Below are positions 34,451 through 47,140 of a stretch of 64,000 nt of DNA, piece after piece. The notes below the pieces were generated by a model. That model did no database searches, had not been told where the DNA came from, and worked only from the letters and a program-made list of their open reading frames with translations. The stretch is from Chrysolina oricalcia (lineage: Eukaryota; Arthropoda; Insecta; Coleoptera; Chrysomelidae), in NCBI GenBank assembly GCA_944452925.2, contig OX101826.2, positions 51,533,864-51,597,863 on the forward strand, written 5' to 3'. Position 1 is the first letter of the stretch; each line of letters starts with the position of its first letter. The translations under genes were made by a program, and so were the position numbers.

Positions 34451-37004
34451 AATCCATCAGCAGAAATTCTTATTGAACTAGGACTAGGGTGTGGAAAAGA
34501 AGCTGTCAAATGTATGAGAAGGGAAAACGGGATTGTGGATTTATAGTCGGGATTTGATTTTCTATTCTATGCTTGGCATATAAAACAATCAGTTGGATCC
34601 CTTTAGTTTTAGAACCTTCACTTAAGGTTCATATAAACCCTTGAAAAAATTATCGGCAATTATCGGCAAGGTTAAAAATTCTGAAAAATATTCATTCATT
34701 TTGGCATTCAAATTGAATAATTTGAGAGATGTAGAAGAAAATCTGATGAACAGTTTTCGAGGAAAAAAATAAAACCATAATTTTTTTAGAGGTTTTTTTT
34801 AAGTTTTCCCAAAAACCATCCATCAGATACAATTTCAAATATCATGCCGTTTTAATGTCAAAGTAAAAGATAATAACGATTTTTTTCAGAATTTTCAACT
34901 TCAACGTTCCCTTTAAAAAAAATCTGAAAATCTTGTTATAAAATCAAAGACAGTTGAGAAGAATCGCTTTTGCAAGTGATATTTATATGAAATTTAGAAG
35001 ACTGAACACTGAGGAGCTATTCATACTATTTTTCAGACATAAAATCAAACGATTTATATTTTTAATAATTATTTTCAAAAACTCTGACAAAAAACGGTAC
35101 ATCGCTCCAGTAAGTGATTCCTATGCATACTAGTACATGAACGGAAAGACAAAAATAGTTCTGCTACTGTCCACAAAGTATTGCACAGAATTATTGTCAC
35201 TGTCATATTTAATGTACAGCGTTGCCAATAGTTCTAGACAGCGGTAACCGATGTAGTTTGTTTAATTTTTCGAAAATGTAAGTTACGCTGATAGGGGTTT
35301 GTCAGTTCATCAGTTGGATGTTGAATTGGTCCGCCTAAAGCCTTGGAGTCCTTGTTCACAATTGAAGAAGTAAGTAAATAATAAGTTTTATGTTTTGCGA
35401 TTCGCCAACAATAGAGCGAAGACAGTACAAATTCAACCAAATTCGTAGACAGGACTCAGCAGAGGCCTTCTGTATTCAGAAAGTTGGACCAATTTTCAAA
35501 AAATCAATTTCGACAAAGGATCGAGGAGATAATTTTCTGATCGAAATCACAAATATTGTCCTTATCTCCTAGATACTTCATCGGAATTCAACTTTTGAGA
35601 CATGATTCGGAATCAGCTCGTCGAAATACGTTAGAGAGGAGTTTGCAAGTTTTTTAAAAACGTAAAATAATAGCATTCGAAAATTCGTTGGTGCGATAGA
35701 ATGTTTTGAAGTTTTACCGCTTTTTTATGGTACACCTTGTATCTGAGCAAATCCAAACCATATATTTTCGTAATCAGCATAAAATTTTTGGTATATCGTG
35801 CTAGTTTCAAGTGAATTTGACGACTTTGAAATTTTCATGATTTTAGGTATACCCCCTTTGGAGTTTTTTCTATTATTTATTATTTTGTTGCCGATTGTCT
35901 TTGAATTCACAGAATAACTAATTCCGTCATTCTGAATAGATTGGCGATCGCAGAATTACTCTATCTCGTTCCGTTCTCGAGTTGAAAATTTGATCCAGAG
36001 TTGAGAGCTGTAATTTCCCGCAATATTTTTTAAACTCATTTCTCCATATCATATTCGTAAGACTCAACCATTTTTGTAGAGCTCACCAAATTTGAAATCG
36101 ATTCCTACCCGAATAGAGATTAGGTAGGCTTTTTACGAATTTTCGAGTTTCGAGACAAATTTACCAAAATTTTTACTTTTCATTTTTCAAAAAATCGCAA
36201 GCTCACCTCTAATGTATTTCGACGAGCTGATTCCGAATTATGGCTAAAAAAGTGAATTCCGACAAAGAACCCTTTGTCGGAATTCAATTTTTGGGTCATG
36301 ATTCGTAATCAGCTCGAAATACATTAAAGGAAACTGCGATTTTTTGAAAAACTAAAAATTATTGTGTTCTAAACCCAAAAGCAACACTGATTTTGAAAAA
36401 CTGGTTGTAATGAAAAGTAACAATATAAACGTATTGTGAATCATTACCAGAATTCATAAATTTTTTTTTCATAAACATGTTCTAAAATCATTAGTTTTCA
36501 AGTTATGATATTTTGGTTGGTTAACTCTTATGAAATATTCGTATTTGAAAACTATTGATTTCACGAGAACAAAATATGAAACACTTTTTGGCCAGAATTG
36601 ATCAACGAATGTGAAAAAAAGTTAATGTTTGTGATAACTAAAACTTATTTGTATTTTTCATCAATACCAAAGTCATCATGGTAATATTCTCGAAGCCAAT
36701 TTCGCATTAACTGTTTAAGTAAATTTCAAGAAATAGGGTATCATGAGAAAGATAACTTTCTGCCCTTTCAAATGATATATCATACGACTGCACTTTCTAT
36801 TTGAAATTTCAGGGTTCTGAAACCTCTTCTAGGGGGTTGAAGACACAGGTTGACAAATATGTCTAAAATGTGTCTCCCTCGAAAGTAAACTTCATTTGTC
36901 CAAGTATTTTGGTTTAAATTTTAAACTAGGAGAAAATAAAAGTGCATACTTTTTGTTGGACCACTCTGTATAACGTAGGAAAAAATCAGTCGATACACTC
37001 GTCT
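34451..37004. other. No gene; repeated TTCGACGAGCTGATTCCGAAT motifs
   Basis: The motif around GATTCGGAATCAGCTCGTCGAAATAC occurs at about 35601-35630 and 36286-36325 and inverted at 36210-36240, forming a degenerate inverted/direct repeat cluster related to the 54-60 kb array. No gene is visible. Confidence 0.4.
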
Positions 37005-37285
37005 TTAGAACAGGCAACCCAAGTACGTTGCACAACTATCGACCTATATCAGTAATAAACAACTTCGTTAAAATCTTTGAACAATCTCTCAAGAACAGAC
37101 TAATTTCATTTTTAGAAAAACCAAGTCACAACAAATAGACAATTTGGATTTATAAAATAATTGTATCGAAAATGCTATTTAGGTTTCTCAATAAAATTTT
37201 AACTAATTGTATTTATAGACCTGGCTCAGGCATTTTATACTATATCTAAACTCTGTAAATATGGTATCAGAGGGCAGCTGATTTG
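37005..37285 (+). pseudogene. LINE RT fragment
   Basis: The plus strand reads TGNPSTLHNYRPISVINNFV, KIFEQSLKNRLISFLEK, then after stops LFIDLAQAFYTISKLCKYGI. These are RT domains 1-2 (NYRPIS, KIFE) and A (F-DL-AF) of a CR1/Jockey-type LINE. Later domains are missing. Confidence 0.75.
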
Positions 37286-38059
37286 AACGTATCCATAGCA
37301 CTCTAGATTGAAAAATAAATTCGAAATTTGAAAAAAATATTGGTTACAAAAACATGGTTGTATTCAGAATGTCATAAGGAGACAAAAGAGGTGAAAATGT
37401 GCTGGTTTTCCCATTAGAAATGTTCAAGTCACTTCCGGTGAAACCGGAAGTTGCATGAACTCAAGTTATTTTTCAAAAACGCAGTTTTATGTCTCATGCA
37501 GATCCTCCAAATTGCATTCTATTATCTTCAAAAACAAGAAAGTTATAGCCACTTTCCGTGTACACCCAGTATACCTAACAGAAACAAACAAGAATTTTAT
37601 ATCAACTTCCATACCCTGCTCCCAATCTTACTTATATTCAGAATTGGATTCACATCGACACCAGAATTTCAAATATGCAATTGATCGGCCACCTTTGGGG
37701 CATGACCTAATGATAATTAATGAACGAGAGGTTCATTAGTGCAAATTTCAAGACCCCACATCGCCTCGAGCTGATCATTAACTTTTTCTGGATCGCGATA
37801 TATTTCGAAGAACTTTCTGCGAAGGAGGATTATAGCCGTTTAATTAGATTGATTTTTCCACTTAAGAAGAATGTCTGTATCCAACTAATGAACGGATTTT
37901 TTTGTCTAGAGACTCGACAATTTTTTGTTAGTATTCAAGTCACATTTCGTATAGAAATACATCAAACATTTTGTCGATAGAACAGTCTGGATTCAGATCT
38001 GAAAGCTACTTTTCAGGGCTGGAGTCAAAGAGTCTCATATAATGGTGTCAAATGATGCC
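37286..38059. other. No gene recognised
   Basis: Overlapping ORFs at 37451-37980 show no motif. TATAGAAATACATCAAACATTT (about 37950) repeats a segment at 31220 of the satellite-associated family. Confidence 0.3.
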
Positions 38060-38345
38060 AACTTTATTTTTCCAAAGACTAATTACAGATCGATTGCCTT
38101 GTTAACAGGGTTCTCCAAAATATTTGATAATGCATTTGAAGTGGGAGTTTTGAACTATCTGAGTAAATATCAAGGATCTACAAACAGGCAATTTGGCTTC
38201 ACCATAAGCCACTCCACATAGAAGCACCACTTTCGTTTCATGAACAACTACTTTTAAGAAAAAACTGAAAACTTCGTCTGTCTTCTTCGATCTTCAAAAA
38301 TCATTTGATGTTGTTAACCGTTCATCACAGTCAGATTAAAACTAG
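38060..38345 (+). pseudogene. LINE RT fragment
   Basis: It reads NYRSIALLTGFSKIFDNAFE, then NRQFGFTISHST, a stop, and in another frame VFFDLQKSFDVVN. It shows the same RT domain order as the fragment at 37005-37285 but a distinct sequence, so a second LINE family or copy. Confidence 0.75.
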
Positions 38346-39017
38346 AAAATAGGTGAATAATATGGCTATAGATTGAGCCCGAAAGGAATTCCTAAAAATC
38401 CTAAGCTTCAAAATCAATGGGATTTATCCTTCAAGAGGTTGTAAATATCTTGATCTTCACATTGTTTTGACATTGTTTCATTAGGAAAACATAGATATCA
38501 GGCGTCTGTTTTATTTCTGTATAACTATTTTTTATGCAAAAGAGTCAATCAAAGAACCCCGCACTTTCCTTATGGAAAATGGTTGAATTCCCTGAATTTT
38601 TGGTATGTTGTAGATTTGGACTTCCTCGTTAAAAGTGTTCACAGGCACAAAAAAATCAGCCTACTAGTTTTCGAGATACAGGGTGTCAAAAATGAAAAGT
38701 GAAGCTTTCTGCTCAGAATTTTTAACAACTTCGAGAATTGACAAAACGACCATTTATTCATGGCCTGAACGATCGAACAATATCATCTGGATCTCGTACC
38801 CATTATATTTTCACGTTTCGTGCTCTACAACAGGGTGAACAAAGAGAGAACAAATTCGATTCATTTTAAACCAACCAGTGTAAGTTCGTTCATGAGAATT
38901 AAAGATCCAATTGAGCCTGGATGAACTTCCTCAATCTCGATCGAAGTTTACTGACATTTTTTTTATATAATAAAATATTAGTGCCCTAGTTTTTTTAGTC
39001 GGATAGTGGAGAGCATG

Positions 39018-39063
<46 letters not shown>

Positions 39064-39356
39064 AACATTCTTTAATGTTAAGAACGTCGCATAGTCATTT
39101 CATATATATAGGGTGAGGAAAAAGATACAGTTCAAGTTTCTTGCAAAAATGCGATTTTTTTCAATGAAAACCCTGTTTTTCGAAAAATCATTGGTTAATT
39201 CTCTTGAATTTTTGATATTATGTTTGATTTGAGGAGTCCAAGATATTGTCATCAATCTCAGCATAGGTCTCCGGACTTGTTTGTCGGCTATATACTTTTG
39301 AATGTTCGGATTTTATTGATACCCGATATACTCCAATGGAAACCGAAATGGGCATG

Positions 39357-40122
39357 GACAGTTATTTCTTATGAATTGTTGGATGATTTTCATTTCTCGG
39401 TGTGAAATTTTCTTACCGAATCCCCCTCGTGCTTGAATTAATTGCCGTAAATTTATCTCGTGAAAATTCATGTACTCGAAAAATTTCCGGCAATAATTCA
39501 AGCACTTGGGAGATTACAAGTGAAAATTGCTATTATCTCGGAATTCTGGCTATTTAGGTATAGGAACATGATATATCAATTCGAAGGGAATTTAGTCATC
39601 TTTCAATATATTTCATAATATACAGGAGGTTCCATTTAAAAAAAACGCACTTTCAACCCTTTTTGTATCTAGTAGTAAGATCATGAATTTTGAACGACCC
39701 TGTATAACGCAGAACAAACTTCCCTATACAGAATCAATGTAAATGATCTTAATGAACTAAACACAAAATTGCAACTTCCTAAGAATCCATATACCGCAGA
39801 AATAAACATTCAATTCGAGCTATGTTTTGGATAAAAAATATAGAAAATAACCAATATCTCAAAAACCGTTAGAGATAGGTATAGGAGAGTATGAGGCAGA
39901 AATAATCAGAAAAGAATGACAAGTTCAAAAATGCGGTAATATTCAGGGCGACCTATTTGAAATAACAAAGATGCTTCTACTTTCTGGTATAAGCGGCAAC
40001 GCTGCATTGCTGAAAATATTTTAGATCGATAGACCAAGAGCAACTACTTTAGAAACCAAATTTTCAGAATGATCATATGTCCCGTTCTTCATAAACGTCT
40101 AAGGTACCATCGACCGTGACCC

Positions 40123-40128
<6 letters not shown>
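39357..40128. mobile_element. Third arm copy of the CAGGGTGGGTCACG element
   Basis: It matches the right arm at 24555-25225 in the same orientation almost throughout, including AGCGGCAACGCTGCATTGC and CCGTGACCCACCCT at its end, plus the extra segment TTTCTCGGTGTG and TCCCCCTCGTGCTTGAATTA found only beside the left arm of the 22.7-kb copy. It is inserted between TA tracts of the 38.5-40.7 kb element, so it is younger than that element. Confidence 0.8.
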
Positions 40129-40155
<27 letters not shown>

Positions 40156-40157
<2 letters not shown>

Positions 40158-40176
40158 CCCCTCGCTAAATCCATCC

Positions 40177-40182
<6 letters not shown>
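40156..40182. repeat. End fragment related to the 10.7-kb hammerhead element
   Basis: CCCCTCGCTAAATCCATCCTTA lies here between two TA tracts and matches CCCCTCGCTATATCCATCCTT at the right end of the hammerhead element (about 10947-10967), with one difference. It is short but specific; likely a severely truncated relative. Confidence 0.5.
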
Positions 40183-40214
<32 letters not shown>

Positions 40215-40879
40215 CATGCTCTCCCCTATCCAATTAAAAAAACTAGAGGTTGACGCACCCCTATTTTCGAACCACCCTGTATATAAAAAAAGTGTCAGTA
40301 AACTCCGATCGAGATTGAGGAAGTTCATTCAGGCTCAATTGGATCTTTAATTCTCATGAACGAATTTACACTGGTTGGTTTAAAATTAATCGAATTGGAT
40401 TTTTCTTTGTTCACCTTGTTGTAGAGCACGAAACGTAAAAATATAATGGATACGAGATCCAGATTACATTGTACCATCATTCAGGCATGTTATTCCATGA
40501 ATAAATGGGCTTTTTGTCAATTCTTGGAGTTGTTAAAAATTCTGTGCAGAAAGATTAACTTTTCATTTTTGACACCCTGTATCTCGAAAACTAGTCTGCT
40601 GATTTTTTGTGCCTGTGGACACTTTTGCCGAGGAAGTCGAAATCTACAACATACCAAAAATTCAGGGAATTTAACCGAAAGCCATTTTCCAAGTGCGGGG
40701 TCCTTTATTTTGACTTTTTTTCTTGCATTCTTGCTCTTCACTGTTATTTAGAAATTAGTACATCCAAACAATATTGTGATGAACTTTGTAACATTGCTCT
40801 GTAACCGGGAAACAGTTTGGCAACGCTATGAGTATTATCATTATCATTATTAAATAAATTGGAATGATATGGGATAGGA

Positions 40880-41560
40880 GAGCTAGCTTTGTTTTGGGTC
40901 AGGTGGAACCTTTCACAAAGAAAACAACAGGTTTGTATAATGGAAAACGGTACTTCATCAATGTCAGAACGACTGAATGTATCTAGAGGTGTTCCGCAAG
41001 GTGGCACTATAGGCCCAGCATTCTTTCTTATTATGATAAACGCTTTACGCCAAAGACACATCAGTTGTTTTCATAAGGATCTTGTTAAGGAATCGAACAA
41101 ATTTTATATCATCTGCACCAATCATCAAAATCCAATGCCAGCCAACTAGTGACATCTAATAGAAAATAACAGATCACCACTGAAACAAAACAGTTCTATG
41201 AAATTCCTTGGACTATAAATACACGTTCATGTTGATCTTTCCAGGGAAATACATACAAACAATTTAATAAAATTGCAATCCTATAAAAGTTTGCAATATT
41301 TCAACTGAAGAAAGTTACAAACATGGAAAATATAATGTCTTACTACTATTGTAGCTGTCATGTCAAATATGTGGGGCTGTTCTTAGACAAGAAACTAAAC
41401 CTGGAACATAAATCTATAAACACTTTCAGCAAAATTGGTCCAATGTTAAATGGTCATTTTTTAAATAATATTGTTGAAATATTCTCAAAGCGAATATTAA
41501 CAAAAACAATCGTTAAATTGTCGACGTTTCGAAACTTTATTGTTTTATTTCCATGACTCT
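40880..41560 (+). pseudogene. LINE RT fragment (domain B and post-RT)
   Basis: An ORF at 40889-41149 reads MENGTSSMSERLNVSRGVPQ, then GGTIGPAFFLIMINAL (RT domain B). After a gap, 41323-41556 reads VKYVGLFLDKKLNLEHKSIN (the post-RT L-G-LD block). The catalytic ADD box is missing or unrecognisable between them. It is a CR1/Jockey-type remnant. Confidence 0.7.
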
Positions 41561-42856
41561 GAAGTATAAGAACAATAATATACATATTAAAATGAAATTC
41601 TCAACGGAGTGTAAGTTGAAACTCAGGATATTTTTATTTGATCATTTGATCCACGGAGAGATCTTACAACACCCGATCTACATCACCCTATATCGAAATA
41701 ATTAAGTCGAAAAATAGAAAGAATCCAAACCTACCCTACTTTCCTCAAACAAGCGTCGTTTTCCCAGTATCGACCTATCGACGAGTCGAATTTTCCGATG
41801 CAAAGTGTTTTGAACTTTTAATATACCCGTACCATAAATTTATCTGTTCCAGTTTTTCCGCTTACCCGCAGTATGTTTGCTTTGAAGAGTCTGAGAAGTT
41901 CTAAATTTGGAATAAGTCGCAATGCTCCTGTTAGCTCGGTAAACAACAAAGTTTTGAGTGAGTTGGTTTCAGAGGGAATTCTTATGGGATTAAGCTACTT
42001 CACAGAGGAGAGTGACGAAAATCTCCATTATTTGAATAGCTCATGACGATGATAGGATGGAATTAGGGTATTTTTTTACATTATAAAGAAGAATTGACAT
42101 TTTATCATGTTAATTACATTTTTCAATTATTGTTGCAAGACGAAGTAAAATTGATATTTCAATGAAATTTTCGTTTCTTGGTGATTCAACGGAAAAAACT
42201 GCCAATGAAAAACTTACGAATACGCAGGAAACGTGATTTTATCCAATTTTAACCGATACCCTTTCAGTTACTCCATTAAGTGTGTGTACGCTCTTCAAAG
42301 AAGGCCACACTCTATAACTAGCACATTTATCCAGGGCATGTTTCGAAGAGACCAGTTGACATTCTCATTGCATATTTCCGAAAAGTAATATTCTGCTTTA
42401 CAATAGTTTGGGTATGCTGTGAAACCCGTCACAATAGAAAATAATGTTAGGAGCAAAACCGTTACGAGGCGACTATGTCGAAGGACGTGTCCAAGAAAGC
42501 ATCGGCCAATAGCAGAATCGGTAACGAAACTAAGTAACCACCGAGGGGAAAAAAGTTAGCCTAGCTTATTTTGAGAATCCAGAAAAAGGGCAGTTGAATT
42601 TCAATCATTGTTCAAGTACCTTTAATGAAACGAAATAATCACACCTTTGTATTATTTCCACTACTTTTTTATGAAAAACTTATAAAAAAATTATAAAAAA
42701 CTAGTGGAAATAAGACAAGAGCGTGTTTCTTTCTTTTCATTAAAGTGATCATGAATTTCCACAAAACAAACAAGTCATCAATTACACAAATAGTTCAAGT
42801 AAGTTGTAGTTTCATAACTCTTCAAGCAAGTTGATATTTCCAAATTGTCATAATGA
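41561..42856. other. No gene recognised
   Basis: AT-rich intergenic DNA. I see no ORF, terminal repeat or RNA gene that I can support. Confidence 0.4.
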
Positions 42857-43190
42857 TAATAATAATAATAAAATTTATTAAATCCTTTACGATCATAAAA
42901 AATGATATAGGATACGTCGGATCCTGACCTGACCGTTACCGTTTTTATTAATTAAAGTCAAGTAAATAGTTAATCCTCTCGTACAAACGTGCTCTGATAT
43001 CTCTGTGTGTTATAGAAAAGTATTTGGTCAAGATAAAATGTAGGGTTACATTCTGAGTTAGTTTTGTAATTTGAAAGTATGGGATGACCTATTTGAAGAT
43101 TTAAGTACATTGATTTGGTAATTAGAAGGATTTCAGAAAGCCTGTAGTGAATGTTAAAGTATCATTTTCAATTCTTAGTTCAAGTATTTT
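42857..43190 (-). pseudogene. LINE 3' end with (ATT)n tail
   Basis: The minus strand reads LNLQIGHPILSNYKTNSECN, PTFYLDQILFYNTQRYQSTF and VREDYL, then a short 3' UTR ending TTTAATAAATTTTATTATTATT. The C-terminal YNTQ and repeat tail are those of a CR1/Jockey LINE. It is 5'-truncated. Confidence 0.5.
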
Positions 43191-44539
43191 AATTGTTATA
43201 TTATATATTTATCTCATTTCCACACATGACTTCTCCAGAAAATAAATTTGAAAACAACCAAAGTCAATTGGGTTTCCTCATAATGTAGAATTTGAATCAA
43301 GTTAAAGCAACAAATATTATCAGGGTAATTGAGAATATTAGTGAACCAGTTCGTATTGATATCATCGCGTTTGTGAAGTCATGGAACCGCCCCGGTAACT
43401 ACCTATAGAAGACGATGAGTAAAATTTTTGTTAGCATTGAGAACACATATGAGGGTTTTATAGCTGAAATAATCTTCACAAAAGATTTATTCTGTGATTA
43501 TGTTTGTTATAAGAGAGTATTTCGGATAGAATAGAACAAAACTGACTATTTCGCTAGCTTAAATAATTCACACGTTAATGGCCAATCGCCGCTATGAATT
43601 AAATATAAAGAACTAACAAGAGGGTACATCAAGAGCTAATATTCTATCACGAGAGTACACGCCGCGAAAATAGCCAGAGCAATAGTAAGAGAGAGTCGTT
43701 ATAAACTAATATCCAATATACTAAATTTTCAACCCGCCTCATTAAGAACAGCTATTAGTAGTAGATGCAGTGATTTTGTCGTATTTCAAACATTCTGTGG
43801 AATTTTCAGCTAAATCGCTTTGGTGACCCATTGTGCCATTTCACCAAATTTTTTGAATAATTCCGCTCTGTACTTCAGTTTAGTTCAAGACTGAATTAAA
43901 TTAATCACCTCCTGGGCAGCTGCTATCTTTCGCTATAGGAGTGAAACTAGGCGAGTTCTGTACTTGTCTGTTAATGTGAATGGAACACGACAAAAAACAG
44001 AGAAAACCCGAAGTTATCCGCTTACACAAACCGCACTCTGTACCAGAATTGTTCAATTACAGCAACAGACGCCTCAACAGAACTCAAGCGGAACTCCCGA
44101 CCATGTCAGTGGAAATACATTGCAACACCCTCTTATCGGGAACTTCCCGCCACTTGCCGGAAAACCGGATCAACCCACTGGTAATTAGGACTCTGCAAGA
44201 CCTTTTCATTTCTGAGAACGTTGCGGAGAAGCTTGATGGATGGTCTGTCGTGTTTTCCTCCGTATGGAAAGTCGTTTATGATAAAATCAGTAAGGTGTCT
44301 CGGATTTTCTGTTATAGAAAGTATTCAAAGTTGGTGAACTGGCTGGATGGAGAAATTGATGAAAAAAATGTGTTGACATTGACAATAGTAATCAATCTTT
44401 AATTTTTTTTTTGAAAAACTCGTTACCAATGGCACGATAAATGGGCAAAACAATTCGCATTTGTAATGGCATTTGCCATTGCTGTTTCTTGATTATTCCT
44501 ATACATTTTCATACAGGCCACGCTGAAGATAAAAATAAT
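43191..44539. other. No confirmed gene; one 140-codon ORF
   Basis: The plus-strand ORF 43980-44402 (starts MEHDKKQRKPEVIRLH, contains FISENVAEKLDGWSVVFSSV) is longer than chance neighbours and Asn/Gln/Arg-rich at first, but matches nothing I know. It lies just outside the left end of a long inverted-repeat element. It could be a decayed transposon protein. Confidence 0.3.
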
Positions 44540-44765
44540 AGGCTCTTTTCACACAAAATGAAAGATGCTTTACCACTTCTTATGAGATAGTTCCTAAATG
44601 GAAACCTTGGTTTTCGTCCTAGCAAAATCGCTTAGTGGAATTTTTTAAATAAAAAATAGTGAAAAAAATTACAACTTTTGTGCTTTTTTGCGAATATCGC
44701 AAAAAGTATTGGAGGAATCGTTTTATAGTCGATAAAACTTTTGTAGAGAAATATAAAACCTACAA

Positions 44766-45480
44766 AAAATTGTTTATATCAATCAATCAATCAAAGTACT
44801 TTATTGTCAGAAGATACAATAAATCTCATAGACAAAGCGATAAATAATAATAGTAATAATGCAAATGCGCTCATATAAACATGAAATATATAAACATACA
44901 ATGAAGTCGACTTACAAAATGAAGTTATAGTCATATTTGAGCACAAATACAGTCATATAAATATATACATATAATGTACATGCATACACATAAATAACGG
45001 TCAAAAATATGATAAACATAGAATATACGACAAATTCATCACATTGTTTGGTCATAGAAATAGAGTATAATGAGATGAACAAATATACATATAAACAATA
45101 TAAAATATACAATAATTATAGGTTTGTAAATAAAATACACATACTATACTACTCACAATTTTTAACAAGTTAGATACTGACACTTCAACTTGATGAATCT
45201 AGGTAGAATTCTTCCAGTGTATAATAGGCCTTCTCAACCAAAAGCTTGTTCACTTCTTTTCTGAATCTATTTAGATCCCGAGTCTCTCTTATTCTCAATG
45301 GTAGGTGGTTATACATTTTTCTGCTTTGGTAGATGAGCGACTTCTGAGTAAGAGCAGATGAAGGTTTCAAAAGAGAAATCTGGTTAGGGCGACGGGTACT
45401 ATATGAGGGGGAGCAATCTAATAAGTTCTTGCATTTTTTATGAAGAAGGCATACCGTTTTCATTATAAAAATACAAACCA
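44766..45480 (-). pseudogene. CR1/Jockey-type LINE 3' part with (TTGA)n tail
   Basis: The minus ORF 45463-45185 reads YSTRRPNQISLLKPSSALTQ, KSLIYQSRKMYNHLPLRIRE and FRKEVNKLLVEKAYYTLEEF, the same STR, then YNHLP, then FRK-V-L-L order as the LINE at 9.4 kb. The 3' UTR ends CAATAAAGTACTTTGATTGATTGATTGA (minus), so a TTGA-repeat tail at 44780-44797. It is 5'-truncated and nested in the inverted-repeat element. Confidence 0.8.
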
Positions 45481-45543
45481 GAGTTAAAAATTTTTGTTTT
45501 AAAAATAGTGGATGACAAGAGTCCCTGTACTTGGCTTTATATG

Positions 45544-45754
45544 TACAGGGTGTTTCTTAAGTACGTGTAGAAAATTTAGGAGCGTGTTGCTGACATCAAA
45601 ATAAGAAGAAAAGTTCCTAAAAACATATGTTCGCAAATTATTCGTTTCTGAGCTACAGAGTGTCAAAGTTGAATTCTGATTTTATTTTTTGTGAATAATT
45701 TTGATATTTTGGTTTAGTTTGGTATCTGGGAATATTTATTATTTAGTTTGTTTA

Positions 45755-45814
<60 letters not shown>

Positions 45815-46172
45815 TAGAGGTCACTGCGAGCGACTGGTTTCGAGTTATTGAGATTTGAAATAATCGATGCAAGTGATTTTGAATGACAAGATTTTTAATT
45901 AAAAATAAATTCAATTAGAAATTCGTTTTTACACAATTGACATAAAATTTGTTTTTGTCATTGAAAAATCATCCCAGATACCAAACTTTACTCGCATATC
46001 ACAAATATTTTGGAATTTATTCACAAAAAACAAATATAAGAATTAAACTTCGACACTCTGTATCTTAGAAACGAATAGTTTACGAAAATGTCTTTATAGG
46101 ACATTTTTTTCTCATCTTAACGTCAGCAACATGCTCCTGAAGTTTCTACACGTACTTAAGAAACACCCTGTA
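45544..46172. mobile_element. CAGGGTGTTTC-ended MITE with TA duplication
   Basis: Ends TA|CAGGGTGTTTCTTAAGTACG (45544 on) and CGTACTTAAGAAACACCCTG|TA (to 46172) mirror each other; arms of about 195 bp stay alignable (GAGCGTGTTGCTGACATC, TGAGCTACAGAGTGTC). The centre contains a (TA)n tract (45760-45811). There is no ORF. It belongs to the same TA-targeting superfamily style as the 22.7-kb element but has different internal sequence. Confidence 0.8.
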
Positions 46173-46639
46173 TATCTCATAGCCCGTTTTTGTAGCAAGA
46201 AGACCATGTTGAATCGGTTTTTTTGAACACATACCTCAAAAGCAAATGCCATACCGAAGGTGTGACTCTATCAGTGAAAAATATACCTATCTGGCATTTG
46301 CCATGCACAGCTCATTTAATACAATTCTGACTGCATAACAGCCAGAAGCACACTTGACTAATATGACCTTCAAATGCTAATTTGTCATCGATATGTAGTC
46401 CTGAAAATTGAATGATACGACCAGATCGGTGCATTTTTCACTGAGAAAACCTCGAAACGGAAACCATTGTTCAAAAATTTATAATTTTTGTAAATCTGAA
46501 TCTGGACAAACAATATTGCGGAAACTGATAGACAATAACATGAAGTTTAACTGTTCGCTAATGGTTTTTGTCCGATGCGTAGTTTTTATACAATCGTGTT
46601 ATATATAATTTAAGAGCTGATTTAAGGGAAATCGTCTTA

Positions 46640-46847
46640 TAATAATAATTATAATAATAATAAATATACTTTATTATCCATAGAGTTAATCTTGTTGACA
46701 AAGTGAGATGAGTCTAACTCTAAATAAATGTATAAAGAACACGAAAAACGTGAAGTCATTAAAAAACAGAACACAAACAGATATAAAAACTATAAAAATC
46801 ACATTTATATATTAAAATCCAACTCAATAAATCAATCAAATTCTGTA
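46640..46847 (-). repeat. LINE 3' end with (ATT)n tail
   Basis: ATAATAATAATAAATATACTTTATTATCCATAGAG on the plus strand has the form of a minus-oriented LINE 3' end (AATAAAGTATATTTATTATT). No protein part remains. Confidence 0.4.
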
Positions 46848-47140
46848 AACGGCATTTGGAAGTAGAGATCAATATCTACAATTTGTATATTTTGGATTTT
46901 CTCCTGAAAGGTGGGAACTGTTTCGAAAATGTTACTGGAAATTACTCTTAATGCTTCAAAGTGCATCCGAAGTTGCCCAAACTCAACTCGAGTTAACTTC
47001 AGTGCGACTTCGGATGACTTCAAGACGCATTTTGAAGCGTTTCGTTCAACTTTCAGTGATATTTTTCACACATTTCCCACCTCTCAGGTGGAAATTCAAA
47101 ATATATAAAATGTAGATATTGATCTCTACTTCTAGTGCCG
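46848..47140. repeat. Imperfect 290-bp palindrome
   Basis: GAAGTAGAGATCAATATCTAC (46858) pairs with GTAGATATTGATCTCTACTTC (47112). CTTCAAAGTGCATCCGAAGT and ACTTCGGATGACTTCAAGAC also mirror about the central AACTCGAGTT (46985-46997). It is the innermost hairpin of the nested inverted-repeat element. Confidence 0.75.

Larger units (their letters stand above)
38540..40715. mobile_element. 2.2-kb inverted-repeat element hosting a nested repeat
   Basis: The arms about 38540-39018 and 40214-40715 are inverted, with shared landmarks ACCCCGCACTT, GGTATGTTGTAGATTT, GATACAGGGTGTCAAAAATG, CCTCAATCTCGATCG and GAGCATGT. Between them sit (TA)n tracts (39019-39061, 40128-40213), a TATAGGGTGAGG repeat (39107 on) and the nested 39357-40128 element. 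The spurious IYIY ORF comes from the TA tracts. It is non-coding and non-autonomous. Confidence 0.65.

Noticed and set aside
43980..44402. 140-codon ORF as a host gene
   Set aside because: No recognisable motif, no splice support, adjacent to a transposon end; kept only as an unassigned ORF.
45828..45862. Possible hammerhead relic (minus strand CTCGAAACCAGTCGC) inside the 45.5-kb MITE
   Set aside because: The GAAAC-CAG-GTC part is suggestive, but there is no CTGATGA core or pairing stem I upstream, so it fails the minimal consensus.
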